Positions 18,150 to 27,829 of a stretch of 64,000 bases of DNA are shown one piece after another. Source of the stretch: Ferroplasma sp. (lineage in GTDB: Archaea; Thermoplasmatota; Thermoplasmata; Thermoplasmatales; Thermoplasmataceae). The stretch spans positions 248,001 through 312,000 of the forward strand of contig NZ_CP133597.1 in assembly GCF_031200575.1 (NCBI RefSeq), given 5' to 3'. Made by a program: the position numbers and the translations under genes. The notes under the pieces are model-generated. The model was not told the DNA's origin. It did not search any database and was given only the letters and a program-made list of their open reading frames with translations. How positions within the stretch are numbered: position 1 is the first letter of the stretch; each line of letters begins with the position of its first letter.

Positions 18150-18222
18150 AGCTCCGTGGTGTAGTGGACAAGCATTCCGGACTTTGGATCCGATGACGGC
18201 AGTTCGAATCTGCCCGGAGCTG
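18150..18222 (+). tRNA. tRNA-Gln(TTG)
   Basis: Acceptor AGCTCCG pairs with CGGAGCT, discriminator G. The anticodon loop CTTTGGA gives TTG. T-arm GGCAG TTCGAAT CTGCC is perfect. TTTAATAT near 18117, about 33 nt upstream, is a likely promoter box. The next gene begins 2 bases after the discriminator. Confidence 0.94.
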
Positions 18223-18224
18223 TC

Positions 18225-18419
18225 ATGATAGAAGTAGTGGGAAGGAAAAAAGAAAAAATTAGGATAGAAAAGCCTGTGAGGCTATCAGAACTATACGATT
18301 CCATGGGAATCAATGAGGATGGATTTGTAGCCATACTTAACGGTGTACCTGCAACATCGGATCATATAATAAATCCTGATGACAACCTTATTCTCCTGGA
18401 GATATTTTCAGGCGGATAG
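18225..18419 (+). CDS. Ubiquitin-like sulfur carrier (ThiS/MoaD/SAMP family)
   Basis: A 64-aa beta-grasp protein ending in Gly-Gly (IFSGG), the site activated by an E1-like enzyme. VRLSELYDSMGINEDGFVAILNGVPA and the LLEIFSGG tail match ThiS/MoaD/SAMP2. Such carriers supply sulfur for thiamine, molybdopterin or tRNA 2-thiouridine, or modify proteins. Its ATG is only 2 bases after tRNA-Gln, leaving no room for a separate upstream promoter. The E1-like gene at 57363-58136 is the likely activator. Which sulfur pathway it serves is not decidable from sequence. Confidence 0.85.
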   Translation: MIEVVGRKKEKIRIEKPVRLSELYDSMGINEDGFVAILNGVPATSDHIINPDDNLILLEIFSGG

Positions 18420-18420
18420 G

Positions 18421-19701
18421 TCAGTTGAAAAGATACTTTGAAAAGAATTTACGCACAACTTCAAGATCAGCATCCTCTCCATTTATGATCTTTATTTCAT
18501 CCCTGAACTCATTCAAATTTTTCCCTATGTCAGAGTTTCTCAGTTCTTTTCTGATAATCCCCTCCATATCCCTCTGTTCGGTTCTTACATCCACATAAAC
18601 CCTGTTTTTTAAGATATAAGGCCCACGCATTAACCTTGGATTTCCGTTCCACATGTCAATGAACCTGATACTCTCATTTGACTCAACAGGCGGACCCATA
18701 TGCACTTTTGTTCCTGGCAATTTTTCCAGTTTACATTCAATTAAAATTTCTATATCGTTACCCATATATATTTCTGAGGCAACAGGCATGAAACCATTAT
18801 TATGAAGTATATCCCATATCCTGTTTTTTAATCTCACCGCCTGCGGATATATAATATCGTCTATAATATCCGGTTTTTTTATAACAAAAACCCTTATGTG
18901 TGTTCCTCTCTCCCTGTTGACCGAAGGTGTGTGGTTAAGAATATCAAGCCTTCCGGATATGTATATTTTAGAGGCGAGTTTAAGCCTTGAAAGGTTTTCC
19001 TCACTGACTGCAGCACCGGCATTCCTGGAAGGGTCTACCGGATCTATTATTATTACAGGTTCAGCGAATTTATCTTCAGCATCTTCAGGAACGATCAACT
19101 TGCCTCTAAGGTTTGCCATATGCTTCATAAGCCGGTCAAAATTTTTAAAATGTATTATAAGAAGCTCACAGAGATACCCTGAGAATCCGGATCTGGCTAT
19201 CTCAGAACCATATACGTTGATCCTCTTCATGAATACCTTTAAAAGCCTTATATCATGAATCATTGCTTCATTGGTGTTACTGTTGACGTAAAGGGTATGC
19301 AGTGGTGTTCTATCCACAGTAGAAACTATCTTTTCACCATTGTTTATTTTAAATGCAGGGACAATATCTACCTTTATTCCCTTAACATAACCTGAAACAT
19401 ATGGGTGTTCAGCATATTTTTCTGTGCCGTTTTTCAGCACCCGGTGCCCTATTTCAAGCCCCTTCTTCTCTATATAATCTACAGGATACGCTTTATCAAA
19501 GGTGATAAATATGTCTATATCACTTGATTTTAAATTTGTATTCTTTGATACGGACCCTACCTCTGTGCAGGACGCATTTATATTATTTGCCCTACATATA
19601 TCATTTATTTCCCTGATAATTGCAGAGGAAATTTCGCCTAGCTTTTCTGTTTCCTCACTGGTAGGGATCTGTTCAGAAAGAAGGTCTTCTAGATAATCCA
19701 T
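18421..19701 (-). CDS. cca: CCA-adding tRNA nucleotidyltransferase (archaeal class I)
   Basis: A 426-aa archaeal CCA-adding enzyme. The nucleotidyltransferase signature GSVSKNTNLKSSDIDIFITF carries the two catalytic Asp residues (DID), and VDIVPAF supplies the third. An upstream ATG-like extension to 19785 would run through the NAC gene, so ATG 19701, 2 bases after the NAC stop, is chosen. It completes the 3' CCA of tRNAs; none of the tRNA genes here encode CCA. It converges with the sulfur-carrier gene, 1 base apart. Confidence 0.93.
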   Translation of the reverse strand: MDYLEDLLSEQIPTSEETEKLGEISSAIIREINDICRANNINASCTEVGSVSKNTNLKSSDIDIFITFDKAYPVDYIEKKGLEIGHRVLKNGTEKYAEHPYVSGYVKGIKVDIVPAFKINNGEKIVSTVDRTPLHTLYVNSNTNEAMIHDIRLLKVFMKRINVYGSEIARSGFSGYLCELLIIHFKNFDRLMKHMANLRGKLIVPEDAEDKFAEPVIIIDPVDPSRNAGAAVSEENLSRLKLASKIYISGRLDILNHTPSVNRERGTHIRVFVIKKPDIIDDIIYPQAVRLKNRIWDILHNNGFMPVASEIYMGNDIEILIECKLEKLPGTKVHMGPPVESNESIRFIDMWNGNPRLMRGPYILKNRVYVDVRTEQRDMEGIIRKELRNSDIGKNLNEFRDEIKIINGEDADLEVVRKFFSKYLFN

Positions 19702-19702
19702 T

Positions 19703-20035
19703 TCAATTTCCCAGGTCAAGAATTGCCTGTGCGGGTTCTCCTCCTGCTTTTTTAAGTGCCTCCATGGCCTTTTCCCTGGAAACATTGCACTGCTCCATTA
19801 CAAGCTTTATATCCTCATCGTTAAACTCTTCTTCCTGCTGCACCTTTGCCTTCTCCTTAAATGTGCCCATTACCTGGAATGTTTTCTGCCCCTGCGCTTC
19901 AATCATGGTAACTGAGGCATTTTCTATTACGTAATCTTTGTCCCTGCCCTTTAGTATAACTTCTTTAACATCAGGCATTTCTGTGGATTTTATTCCCATC
20001 TGGTTCATCATTCTTCTTACATCTCTCGGATTCAT
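19703..20035 (-). CDS. nac: Nascent polypeptide-associated complex protein
   Basis: A 110-aa archaeal NAC. MNPRDVRRMMNQMGIKSTE and VILKGRDKDYVIENASVTMI form the NAC domain; the C-terminal NDEDIKLVMEQCNVSREKAM is the UBA domain. It binds nascent chains at the ribosome exit. First gene of a two-gene operon with the CCA enzyme. Confidence 0.95.
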   Translation of the reverse strand: MNPRDVRRMMNQMGIKSTEMPDVKEVILKGRDKDYVIENASVTMIEAQGQKTFQVMGTFKEKAKVQQEEEFNDEDIKLVMEQCNVSREKAMEALKKAGGEPAQAILDLGN

Positions 20036-20059
20036 AAGGATTAATTATTACTTCTTTTA

Positions 20060-21181
20060 TTAATTTTTATGTTTTTTTGTCCATATTATTTCTGGATAGT
20101 TTGTGAATTTAAGTATCATTATCAGGCCTGCCATGGATGCTATTAGTTCTATGACTATGGTGTATACTGGTATACGGAGGAATTCCAGCACTATAAACGG
20201 TACCGGCAGTATAAATATCCATGAAAAAAAATTTGCAAACTTATTTGCATAATAAATCTCACTCCCGGGGAATTTCCTTGTAAAATATTTCCTGTAGCCA
20301 GGGAAGAATAATGCTACTGCAGGAAACATTAAAAAGCCAGTGATAAGATTGAATTCTGTGTTTTTTATAGAAATGAGAAATCCCATGATCAGCAAAAACG
20401 GGAATATCGCCAGGAAAGATATCCCACTAAACACTCGTGAATTTATTGAGCTTCCCAGTGAAATTGCCAGAAACGATAGTGCTGCAATTCCCAGGAATGC
20501 ATTAATTGTGGCAGATCCTCCATGACCCAGTGCAAGCAATGGGACAGTCACCAGGGCAATGGCCACCGATATGAACAGGAGTACATTTATCATTATGGCA
20601 TACATCAAAGTCCAGCCGTTTCTAACCCTTCTAATGTCACCTAATGAAATTATATATCTCTTCAGTTTTTTAATCAGTGTGGTTTTTCTGTAATTTATTT
20701 CCATATGCCCGGAAAGGTAGAATGCCAGTGAAAAAGCCATAATTAAACCTGCTATTATGTAAAATATATAAATAATTTTGAGTACACTATAATGCTCTGC
20801 AAGGAAAACGACCCCTATTATAAAAGCAGAATATAGATAGGATCTGGTTTCATTCCCCCCATGCCCGCTTCTGCTGTAATCGATGATGGCGCTGCCGAGG
20901 GACAGCATTATGGTCATTATCAGGAATACTGGCAGGGCACGTGTATAAAAGATAAAAATAATAGCAGGCATAATAATTATGCCAGCAAGAAGAACCGATC
21001 CCTTTCCAAGTAACTGCATAATTGCCCCTGACATAATATAAGATATAAAATACACAACCCCGAAACAGATAAGAAGTACCGGATAAATAACAATTTTCAT
21101 GGATTCCAGATTAATATGTAAAGGAAGTAAGAATAACAATAGAAGTAATACGGAATTTTTCAGTGAGTTGATTATATCCAT
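20060..21181 (-). CDS. Polytopic membrane protein, MFS-like, unknown
   Basis: About 373 aa with roughly 11-12 hydrophobic spans and short loops; charged loops IDYSRSGHGGNETRS and YRKYFTRKFPG separate them. The layout resembles a major facilitator but no family motif is clear. ATG 21181 is used; a TTG at 21208 lies 30 nt after a TTTAATAT box and could be the true start. It is divergent from glnA and ends 25 bp before NAC. Substrate unknown. Confidence 0.65.
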   Translation of the reverse strand: MDIINSLKNSVLLLLLFLLPLHINLESMKIVIYPVLLICFGVVYFISYIMSGAIMQLLGKGSVLLAGIIIMPAIIFIFYTRALPVFLIMTIMLSLGSAIIDYSRSGHGGNETRSYLYSAFIIGVVFLAEHYSVLKIIYIFYIIAGLIMAFSLAFYLSGHMEINYRKTTLIKKLKRYIISLGDIRRVRNGWTLMYAIMINVLLFISVAIALVTVPLLALGHGGSATINAFLGIAALSFLAISLGSSINSRVFSGISFLAIFPFLLIMGFLISIKNTEFNLITGFLMFPAVALFFPGYRKYFTRKFPGSEIYYANKFANFFSWIFILPVPFIVLEFLRIPVYTIVIELIASMAGLIMILKFTNYPEIIWTKKHKN

Positions 21182-21375
21182 TAAAGTATTTCTTTCTAAA
21201 ATTCTCAATGTAACCGATTATCATAGCTCCATATTAAATATTTCCGTATATTAATGGCATTTTATCAGGTTCCATAATTATATGATTATCAATAGCACGG
21301 TCAATCAAGTTAAAATAATTCAAATATCTCTTTTGCTGCCATAAAAGTTTTTATTACTCGCTTGTATTATGTTAT

Positions 21376-22701
21376 ATGCAGGATGAAGAATCCTATATTG
21401 AAAAATTAAAGGAAGATAAAGTAGAGTTTTTGCAATTACAGTTTACAGATATTATTGGATCTGTAAAATCATTGACAATACCGCACAACAGGTTTGAGGA
21501 TGTAATTTATAACGGCGTTATGTTCGATGGGAGCTCAATTGTTGGATACAAACAGATTGAGAACTCTGATATGAAAGCGGTACCGGAGTTATCATCCTAT
21601 ACAATACTCACAAACGAAAATTATGCGGGAAAAACGGTGAGATTTATCTGTAAAATATTTAATCCTGATGGGACACGATTTGAGGGTGATCCCAGATACA
21701 TTCTTGAAAGGCAGGTTGAAAGGCTTTCAAAGGAAAATAAGAGGATCAATATCGGGCCTGAACTTGAATATTTTATTTTCAATCAGGACGAGGAGGGCGA
21801 AGCTACCATTGAGCCCAGCGATTATGGGGGGTATTTTGATAAGGAGCCACTGGACAGATCTTTCACCGTAAAGCAGGAAATAATAAGAAAGCTGGAGGGC
21901 TTAAATTATTTCCCAGAAGCATCACATCACGAGGTTGCATACGGGCAGCATGAAATAGATGTGAAATATTCAGATGCCATAACAATGGCTGATAGAATAA
22001 TAATGATAAAAAGCGTTGTAAAGGAAACTGCGAATGAGTACGGCTACTATGCCACTTTTATGCCAAAGCCCATAAAGGGAGTTAATGGCAATGGCATGCA
22101 TGTACACCAGAGCATATTCTCAGGAGATGAAAATCTATTTTACAAGGAATCAACAAAACACGGGCTAAGTGACTATGCTATGCACTATCTGGGCGGGTTG
22201 CTGAAGAATGTAAAATCCTCCTCACTTGTACTTGCTTCTACTGTTAATTCATATAAAAGATTGATTCCCGGATATGAGGCTCCTGTATACATTGCATGGG
22301 CAAATAGGAATAGGAGTGCACTGGTAAGAATCCCCTCGGCTGCACCTAAGGGAAAGAGGCTTGAGCTGAGATATCCTGATTCTGCTGGAAATCAGTATCT
22401 CCAGTTTGCAGCAATAATTGGCATGGGCCTGGATGGCATTGAGAATAAAATAGACCCGCCAGATTCTATTGAGAAAAATATATTTGAGATGAATGAGGAG
22501 GAAAGGAAAAAATACGGAATAGAATCAATGCCAGCATCCCTGGGGCAGGCCATAGCAGCCTTCAAGGAAAGCAGCCTAATGAAAGAAATATTTGGGGATT
22601 ATATTTATAATAATCTTATCAGGATCAAGGAAAACGAATGGGCTAACTTCAGGCAGTATGTAACTGACTGGGAGATTAATAGATATCTGGATATCTATTA
22701 A
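21376..22701 (+). CDS. glnA: Glutamine synthetase type I
   Basis: A 441-aa GSI enzyme making glutamine from glutamate, ammonia and ATP. Signatures: MFDGSSIVGYKQIENSDM, NGNGMHVHQSIF (ATP and metal site), YEAPVYIAWANRNRSALVRI with the conserved Arg residues. Length fits the alpha subtype without adenylylation insert. A TTTTATTA box lies about 27 nt before the ATG, suggesting a leaderless mRNA. It converges with valS, overlapping by 4 bases. Confidence 0.95.
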   Translation: MQDEESYIEKLKEDKVEFLQLQFTDIIGSVKSLTIPHNRFEDVIYNGVMFDGSSIVGYKQIENSDMKAVPELSSYTILTNENYAGKTVRFICKIFNPDGTRFEGDPRYILERQVERLSKENKRINIGPELEYFIFNQDEEGEATIEPSDYGGYFDKEPLDRSFTVKQEIIRKLEGLNYFPEASHHEVAYGQHEIDVKYSDAITMADRIIMIKSVVKETANEYGYYATFMPKPIKGVNGNGMHVHQSIFSGDENLFYKESTKHGLSDYAMHYLGGLLKNVKSSSLVLASTVNSYKRLIPGYEAPVYIAWANRNRSALVRIPSAAPKGKRLELRYPDSAGNQYLQFAAIIGMGLDGIENKIDPPDSIEKNIFEMNEEERKKYGIESMPASLGQAIAAFKESSLMKEIFGDYIYNNLIRIKENEWANFRQYVTDWEINRYLDIY

Positions 22702-25010
22702 TTATCTATAAAAATTTCATCAGAATTTATTATTCCCATTTTGCCTATATGCATTATACCGCTGATCAGGTAGCCATACTTTTCTATTAAATCCGCATTT
22801 CCATGTATCCTTACGCTCTCCAGCGGTGCCGCCATTGAGAGTTTTTTCTGACTTTTCAGGTTCCTTACCCTGTCTATTATCCCTATAATATAATCTATAT
22901 CCTCTTCTCCATACAGCTGATCTGGATCAAATTCTGGATACCTCTCCAGGGCAATACTGGAGACCTCCGGATTCATCTGGTGATATAACTCCTCGGTTAT
23001 GAATGGCATGATGGGGGAGTACATTTTCAGTACATTTTCCATAACATAAAAAGCTGTGTAAAGTGTTTCATTTCTCCTGTCCTCCTTTGATGCCTCACTT
23101 TTTATTATTTCCAGATAATTGTCACAGTAGAGATTCCAGAAAAATTTATCCAGGGCTATCCTTGCCTTCATAACCTCACTGCCTTCCATGTACTCTGTTA
23201 CCTCCTTCACTGTATGTTGCATTTTGGATATTATCCATTTATTCACTGGAAACTGTACATCAACCTTTGCAGGTTTTTTGCCATCCGACAGTAGCATTAT
23301 GAGTTTTAAAGAATTTTCCAGTTTTATGACGGTTTTCCTGCCACGCATGAGGTCCTGTTCTCTCAGCTTTATGTTTTCACCCTGCATTGTTGTTGATGCC
23401 CAGTATCTCAGGGCGTCTGCACCGTAGTTGTCTATTATTACCTTCGGCTCCACTATGTTGCCCTTGCTCTTGCTCATTTTCTGTCCGAATGGATCATAAA
23501 CATTGCCGCTTATGATTATTTTCTTCCATGGTATTTTCCCGTAATGCAGGTATGACCTGAGTATTGTTGTGAATGCCCATGATGTTATAATGTCATGTCC
23601 CTGGAACCTTGCATCCATGGGATACATGTCCATCTCATCTATATGTGACAGATACAGCGTTGGGCTGAGAGACGATGTCGCCCAGGTATCCATGACATCC
23701 GTTTCGGGGGATAAATCCGTGGATCCGCATTTCATGCATTTCCTTTTTTTGTCATCAATTCTGGGGTCTACCGGCAAATCCTTTCTGTCTGCAAAAATGA
23801 TTTCACCACATTGATTGCAGTACCATACCGGAAAAGGAACGCCGAAATACCTCTGCCTGGATATGCACCAGTCCCATTTTAGCCCGGTTACCCAGTTGTT
23901 ATATCTTGTTTTCATATGTGCAGGAACCCATTCAATTTTACTTCCGAATTCGATCAGCTCATCCTTTATATCAAGGTCCTTTATATACCACTGTTTGCTG
24001 ATGCCTATTTCAATTGGTGTACCGCATCTTTCATGGGTATTTACTGAGTGTTTTATTTTTTCTATTTTTATAATATACCCATTATCCTTCAGCATGTCAA
24101 TAATAGTTTTCCTGGCATCCCTGATTGAAAGATTGTTTATTATGCTGCCATCATTTATCCTGTTATTTTTAAGAATAATACGGGCTTTAAGGCCATATTT
24201 TTTCAAGAGTGACAGGTCGTTCTGATCACCGAATGTGCAGAGCATTTCGGCACCTGTACCGAAATCTCTATCTATGGATTCGTCAGCCATGACCTCTACC
24301 TTATATCCATACAGTGGAATCTCAACTTTCTTTCCGATCATGCTGCTGTACCTTTCATCCTGTGGATTTACGAATATGGCAATACATGCACCAAGCATTT
24401 CCGGCCTGGTTGTGGCTATCTCAATCCCGTTGAAATTAATATAAACAAGGTCTGTGTTTATTATGGCATCTTTCATCTCTATCTGGGAAATTGCTGTACG
24501 GCACGTAGGACATGTTATGTAAGGGGCCTCATCCCTGTATGCCCTCTGCTTTTCCGCCAGGTCCATGAACAGTTCCTGTGATAATTTTATGGAAAAGTCC
24601 GATGATGTGTCTATATAATTTTTGAAATCAGCGCTTAATCCTGTATCATACCATGCCTGGTACAGGTCCTTCTCTGCCTCCCTGCTCACCTCCCTGCATA
24701 TCTGTATATACTCTTTCAATGGTGTGTTATCTATTGTTACCTTCCTCTCCTTTTCCACAAATCTCTCAGTCGGAAGCCCATTATCATCGAATCCCCAGGG
24801 ATAAAACACGTTAAATCCCTTCATTCTCTTGTATCTTGCAATAAAATCCTGCTGTGGATATGAAAATGCATGGCCTACATGCATTTTTCCGGATACTGTG
24901 GGAGGCGGGGTGTCTATAGTATAATTCTTATCCCCTTTTTTGAATTTAAAAATATCATTGCTGTACCAGTACTCCTTCCACTTTTTTTCCATGGCCCCCG
25001 TGTCAATCAT
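22698..25010 (-). CDS. valS: Valyl-tRNA synthetase
   Basis: A 770-aa class I synthetase. PPPTVSGKMHVGHAFSYP carries the HIGH motif and FGQKMSKSKGNIVEP the KMSKS motif. A zinc-knuckle pair is visible in the editing-domain region (CPTCRT and CNQCGE ... CMKCGS). The C-terminal anticodon domain is present and short, with no extra coiled coil, as in archaeal ValRS. Start at 25010; M7 is an alternative. Confidence 0.95.
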   Translation of the reverse strand: MIDTGAMEKKWKEYWYSNDIFKFKKGDKNYTIDTPPPTVSGKMHVGHAFSYPQQDFIARYKRMKGFNVFYPWGFDDNGLPTERFVEKERKVTIDNTPLKEYIQICREVSREAEKDLYQAWYDTGLSADFKNYIDTSSDFSIKLSQELFMDLAEKQRAYRDEAPYITCPTCRTAISQIEMKDAIINTDLVYINFNGIEIATTRPEMLGACIAIFVNPQDERYSSMIGKKVEIPLYGYKVEVMADESIDRDFGTGAEMLCTFGDQNDLSLLKKYGLKARIILKNNRINDGSIINNLSIRDARKTIIDMLKDNGYIIKIEKIKHSVNTHERCGTPIEIGISKQWYIKDLDIKDELIEFGSKIEWVPAHMKTRYNNWVTGLKWDWCISRQRYFGVPFPVWYCNQCGEIIFADRKDLPVDPRIDDKKRKCMKCGSTDLSPETDVMDTWATSSLSPTLYLSHIDEMDMYPMDARFQGHDIITSWAFTTILRSYLHYGKIPWKKIIISGNVYDPFGQKMSKSKGNIVEPKVIIDNYGADALRYWASTTMQGENIKLREQDLMRGRKTVIKLENSLKLIMLLSDGKKPAKVDVQFPVNKWIISKMQHTVKEVTEYMEGSEVMKARIALDKFFWNLYCDNYLEIIKSEASKEDRRNETLYTAFYVMENVLKMYSPIMPFITEELYHQMNPEVSSIALERYPEFDPDQLYGEEDIDYIIGIIDRVRNLKSQKKLSMAAPLESVRIHGNADLIEKYGYLISGIMHIGKMGIINSDEIFIDN

Positions 25011-25176
25011 ATATCATCTTAATGTGTCATCCAATTATATATTTTTTTATGCTGATTTCATTCTTCCAGTGGTTATAATTCAATGTTCATATACTGCTGT
25101 TTTCTTTGAATGGCATACTCTATAATACTTGGGACAAAAAGTGTGTATTAATACTGATTTATTAATTTTATAATTT

Positions 25177-26496
25177 TTATACTATATCCCTTACAATATC
25201 CCCTATCGTATCCAGGAGCCTTTTCCTGCTGGTTTCTAAGTATGAGGTATTCCCATCCACAATCTGTTTAATAAAATTGAAATCCCTGTAGGTTATTACA
25301 TCTGCAGGCACATAGGATTTTAACCGGTTTCCAGATTTTATCTTATCGCCCACCATCCTGTATGATTCTTTCCAGTTTCCCGTGGAATTGAAATTTAATT
25401 TTGAATTGTAGGTTGCATATATGGAATTGCCAAGTATTTTCTCTGATGTGGCACCATTAAATTTTATCCCCGAAAAAAGATCTGGGAAACCGCCCAGTAT
25501 TGATTTTAACTCTACCATAAATGGAATAATCTCATCCTTCAGCACCTGAAAATCCCTGTGATAACCTGTGGTTTTGTTTATAATACCTGAATAAAGAAGG
25601 TTCATTATGGATACTGATTTTGCCGCGTAGCCCTGAAATATTTCCATAAAATCGGGATTTACCTTATTAGGCATCAATGAACTTCCCGTAACATAACCTG
25701 GCGGCAGTTCCAGAATTTTCATTTCATCGCCGCTGAAAATTATCATATCCTGGAATATTCTTGATATGTCGATAAGAAAGGAATTTATGATGGACATTAC
25801 CATTATATAATTATCAGGGTACAGCATAAAAGAAAATAATGGATTTTTAATATTTTTCTCCATTCCAATATAGGATGCAACCTCTGTAAAATCAACATCT
25901 GACATTGAGCCGAACCCTGAACCATACCCAAGAGGCAGTTCTTTCAATTCACCTATAGCATTATTGATCTTATTAAAATTATATACAAATATATTTTTTA
26001 TAAAGTCCATGTACGTCTGGAAGGTAACTGGCATCCCCTGCCTGTAGTGTGTGTATCCTGGCATGATGCCATTCTGCCTGATCTTATTTATCTCCTGGAG
26101 CGTACTGTATATAATCTTTTCATAATCAATCAGGGTATCAACAAGGAAAAAATCAACATCTGTATGTACCTGTTCATTTCTTGACAGGAACATCCTCATA
26201 TTTTTAGCACTTCCATCTGTTTCTTCCATTGCTATACTTTCTATATTCCCGTGTACATCCTCCAGTTCCGGGTCAAGATCCAATTTCCTGCTGTACAGGC
26301 CATACAGTTCCTTCAAGGTCTTCAGTGTATCTTCTTTCCTGCCTATGCCCTTTCTGTAAATATTCAGGTTATATGCCAAAAGTGAAAGTATCTCATAGGG
26401 TATCAGGTGCCTGTCAACCTCTATATCCTTCTCAAGCATTATCCTGTATGCCTTATTACCAGCCTCGGGGGATGCGCTTCCAGACCATATTTTCAT
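25177..26496 (-). CDS. argH: Argininosuccinate lyase
   Basis: A 439-aa fumarase/aspartase superfamily lyase that releases arginine and fumarate. The signature GSSLMPNKVNPDFMEI with its catalytic Ser is intact, as is PGYTHYRQGMPVTF. The N-terminus KIWSGSASPEAG is shorter than bacterial ArgH but typical of this lineage. It follows argG by 21 bp in one operon. Confidence 0.94.
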   Translation of the reverse strand: MKIWSGSASPEAGNKAYRIMLEKDIEVDRHLIPYEILSLLAYNLNIYRKGIGRKEDTLKTLKELYGLYSRKLDLDPELEDVHGNIESIAMEETDGSAKNMRMFLSRNEQVHTDVDFFLVDTLIDYEKIIYSTLQEINKIRQNGIMPGYTHYRQGMPVTFQTYMDFIKNIFVYNFNKINNAIGELKELPLGYGSGFGSMSDVDFTEVASYIGMEKNIKNPLFSFMLYPDNYIMVMSIINSFLIDISRIFQDMIIFSGDEMKILELPPGYVTGSSLMPNKVNPDFMEIFQGYAAKSVSIMNLLYSGIINKTTGYHRDFQVLKDEIIPFMVELKSILGGFPDLFSGIKFNGATSEKILGNSIYATYNSKLNFNSTGNWKESYRMVGDKIKSGNRLKSYVPADVITYRDFNFIKQIVDGNTSYLETSRKRLLDTIGDIVRDIV

Positions 26497-26517
26497 TTTA
26501 ATTACCTGTAATATAGT

Positions 26518-27708
26518 TTACTGCATAACACTAATTTTTTGCTTCCTTGCATTATTTGTATATACAGTGTTGTTCTTGTATATATCTATGAATCCCCTAG
26601 CGGAATCCTGGTTGAAATTGCTGTTATCATAACTGATTTTTTCATAGTTATATATGGAATTGTCGCTTTCTATGGATTTCATTATCATATTGCCCTTGTA
26701 CAGCTTAAGTTTAATTTTCCCGTTGACGTATTTATTTACACTGCACTCAAAATCGTTTATGTGCTCCATAACAGGGTCATGCCATAATCCATTATAGGTA
26801 AAATTGGACCACTGTGAATCCATATACTCCTTGAGATCGATCTCATACTTATTCAATGTAAGCGATTCAATCATCTTATGGGCATGCAGGATTGCCATAG
26901 CCCCGGGCACCTCATATACTTCATGGCTCTTAATTCCTGTTACCCTGTCTTCCATATGGTTTATCAGGCCTATCCCATTCCTTCCAGCAATAATATTCAT
27001 TTTTTCAACTATCTCCTCCAGGCTGAATTCATTACCGTTGATAGCATGTGGAATCCCATTTACAAACTCGAGGTCAACTGTTTCGCCGTTTCCGGTTTCC
27101 TCCAGCGGTGATACCCACTCATAAACATCATCTTCAAGTGGATTTGATATGTTTTCTATGGTTGATCCTTCTGCAGACCTTCCCCATATATTTTCATCCA
27201 CTGAATATTTCCCATCCTTTGGTATTTTTATCCCATTCTTTTTGGCATAACTTATTTCATCAGGCCTGTTCATGTTCCAGTCCCTTACAGGGGCGATAAC
27301 GTTGATATTCTCATCTATCGCCTTTACAGTAACCTCAAACCTCACCTGATCATTTCCCTTCCCTGTGGATCCGTGGGCAATTGTATTACAGCCGTATTCC
27401 CTGGCATAATACACAGCCTTTTCTGCCATGAGCGGCCTGGCGATTGCCGTGGAAAGCGGGTATCCCTCGTACATGCCATCGGCAAAAATTTCCTTTTTAA
27501 TATAATTATCAGCAAACTCATTTTTAACATCCATGACTATTGCATCTGAAACTCCAAGGGAGATAGCCTTTTCCTTAATTTCCTCAAGATTGCTGTTTCC
27601 TATATTGAGTGTTAATGTTACAACCTCTTTTTTCATTTCTTTCTGAATCCATTTAACCATAACAGAGGTATCAAGGCCTCCTGAATACAGTAATAATACC
27701 TTATCCAT
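26518..27708 (-). CDS. argG: Argininosuccinate synthase
   Basis: About 396 aa; joins citrulline and aspartate with ATP. MDKVLLLYSGGLDTSVMVKW is the N-terminal ATP pyrophosphatase loop and GSTGKGNDQVRFE the citrulline/Asp site. The frame extends up to ATG 27777, adding 23 residues whose sequence (IHKKYH, IHKKYD) comes from an 18-bp tandem DNA repeat; family alignments begin at the ATG 27708, so that start is chosen. Leads the argGH operon; likely controlled by the repeats and the divergent regulator. Confidence 0.92.
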   Translation of the reverse strand: MDKVLLLYSGGLDTSVMVKWIQKEMKKEVVTLTLNIGNSNLEEIKEKAISLGVSDAIVMDVKNEFADNYIKKEIFADGMYEGYPLSTAIARPLMAEKAVYYAREYGCNTIAHGSTGKGNDQVRFEVTVKAIDENINVIAPVRDWNMNRPDEISYAKKNGIKIPKDGKYSVDENIWGRSAEGSTIENISNPLEDDVYEWVSPLEETGNGETVDLEFVNGIPHAINGNEFSLEEIVEKMNIIAGRNGIGLINHMEDRVTGIKSHEVYEVPGAMAILHAHKMIESLTLNKYEIDLKEYMDSQWSNFTYNGLWHDPVMEHINDFECSVNKYVNGKIKLKLYKGNMIMKSIESDNSIYNYEKISYDNSNFNQDSARGFIDIYKNNTVYTNNARKQKISVMQ

Positions 27709-27714
27709 AGACAA

Positions 27715-27750
27715 ATCATATTTTTTGTGTATATGATATTTTTTGTGAAT
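27715..27750. repeat. Tandem 18-bp repeats in the argG leader
   Basis: Two 18-bp units (27715-27732 and 27733-27750), 16 of 18 bases identical, share the core ATATTTTTTGTG. They lie just upstream of the argG ATG 27708, in the predicted 5' leader or at the transcription start, a natural place for repressor binding. Confidence 0.6.
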
Positions 27751-27790
27751 ATTTACTATATTAGTGGAATTAATCATATAAAATATGTAT

Positions 27791-27810
27791 TAATATAAAA
27801 TTTTATATTA
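27791..27810. promoter_or_regulatory. Bidirectional promoter palindrome, argG / regulator
   Basis: A perfect 20-bp palindrome TAATATAAAATTTTATATTA contains back-to-back TTTTATAT boxes. The plus-strand box is 29 nt before the regulator ATG at 27830. A further minus-strand box TTTTATAT at 27776-27783 would start transcription near 27752, just before the tandem repeats. Confidence 0.55.
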
Positions 27811-27829
27811 TAATTACATATATCATATT

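Noticed and set aside
19702-19785. N-terminal extension of the CCA-adding enzyme
   Set aside because: The extra 28 codons run through the end of the NAC gene and are absent from the family; the ATG 2 bases after the NAC stop is the natural start.
27709-27777. ArgG start at ATG 27777
   Set aside because: It would add 23 residues made mostly of a tandem DNA repeat and not expected in the family; it is less likely than ATG 27708, though not excluded.
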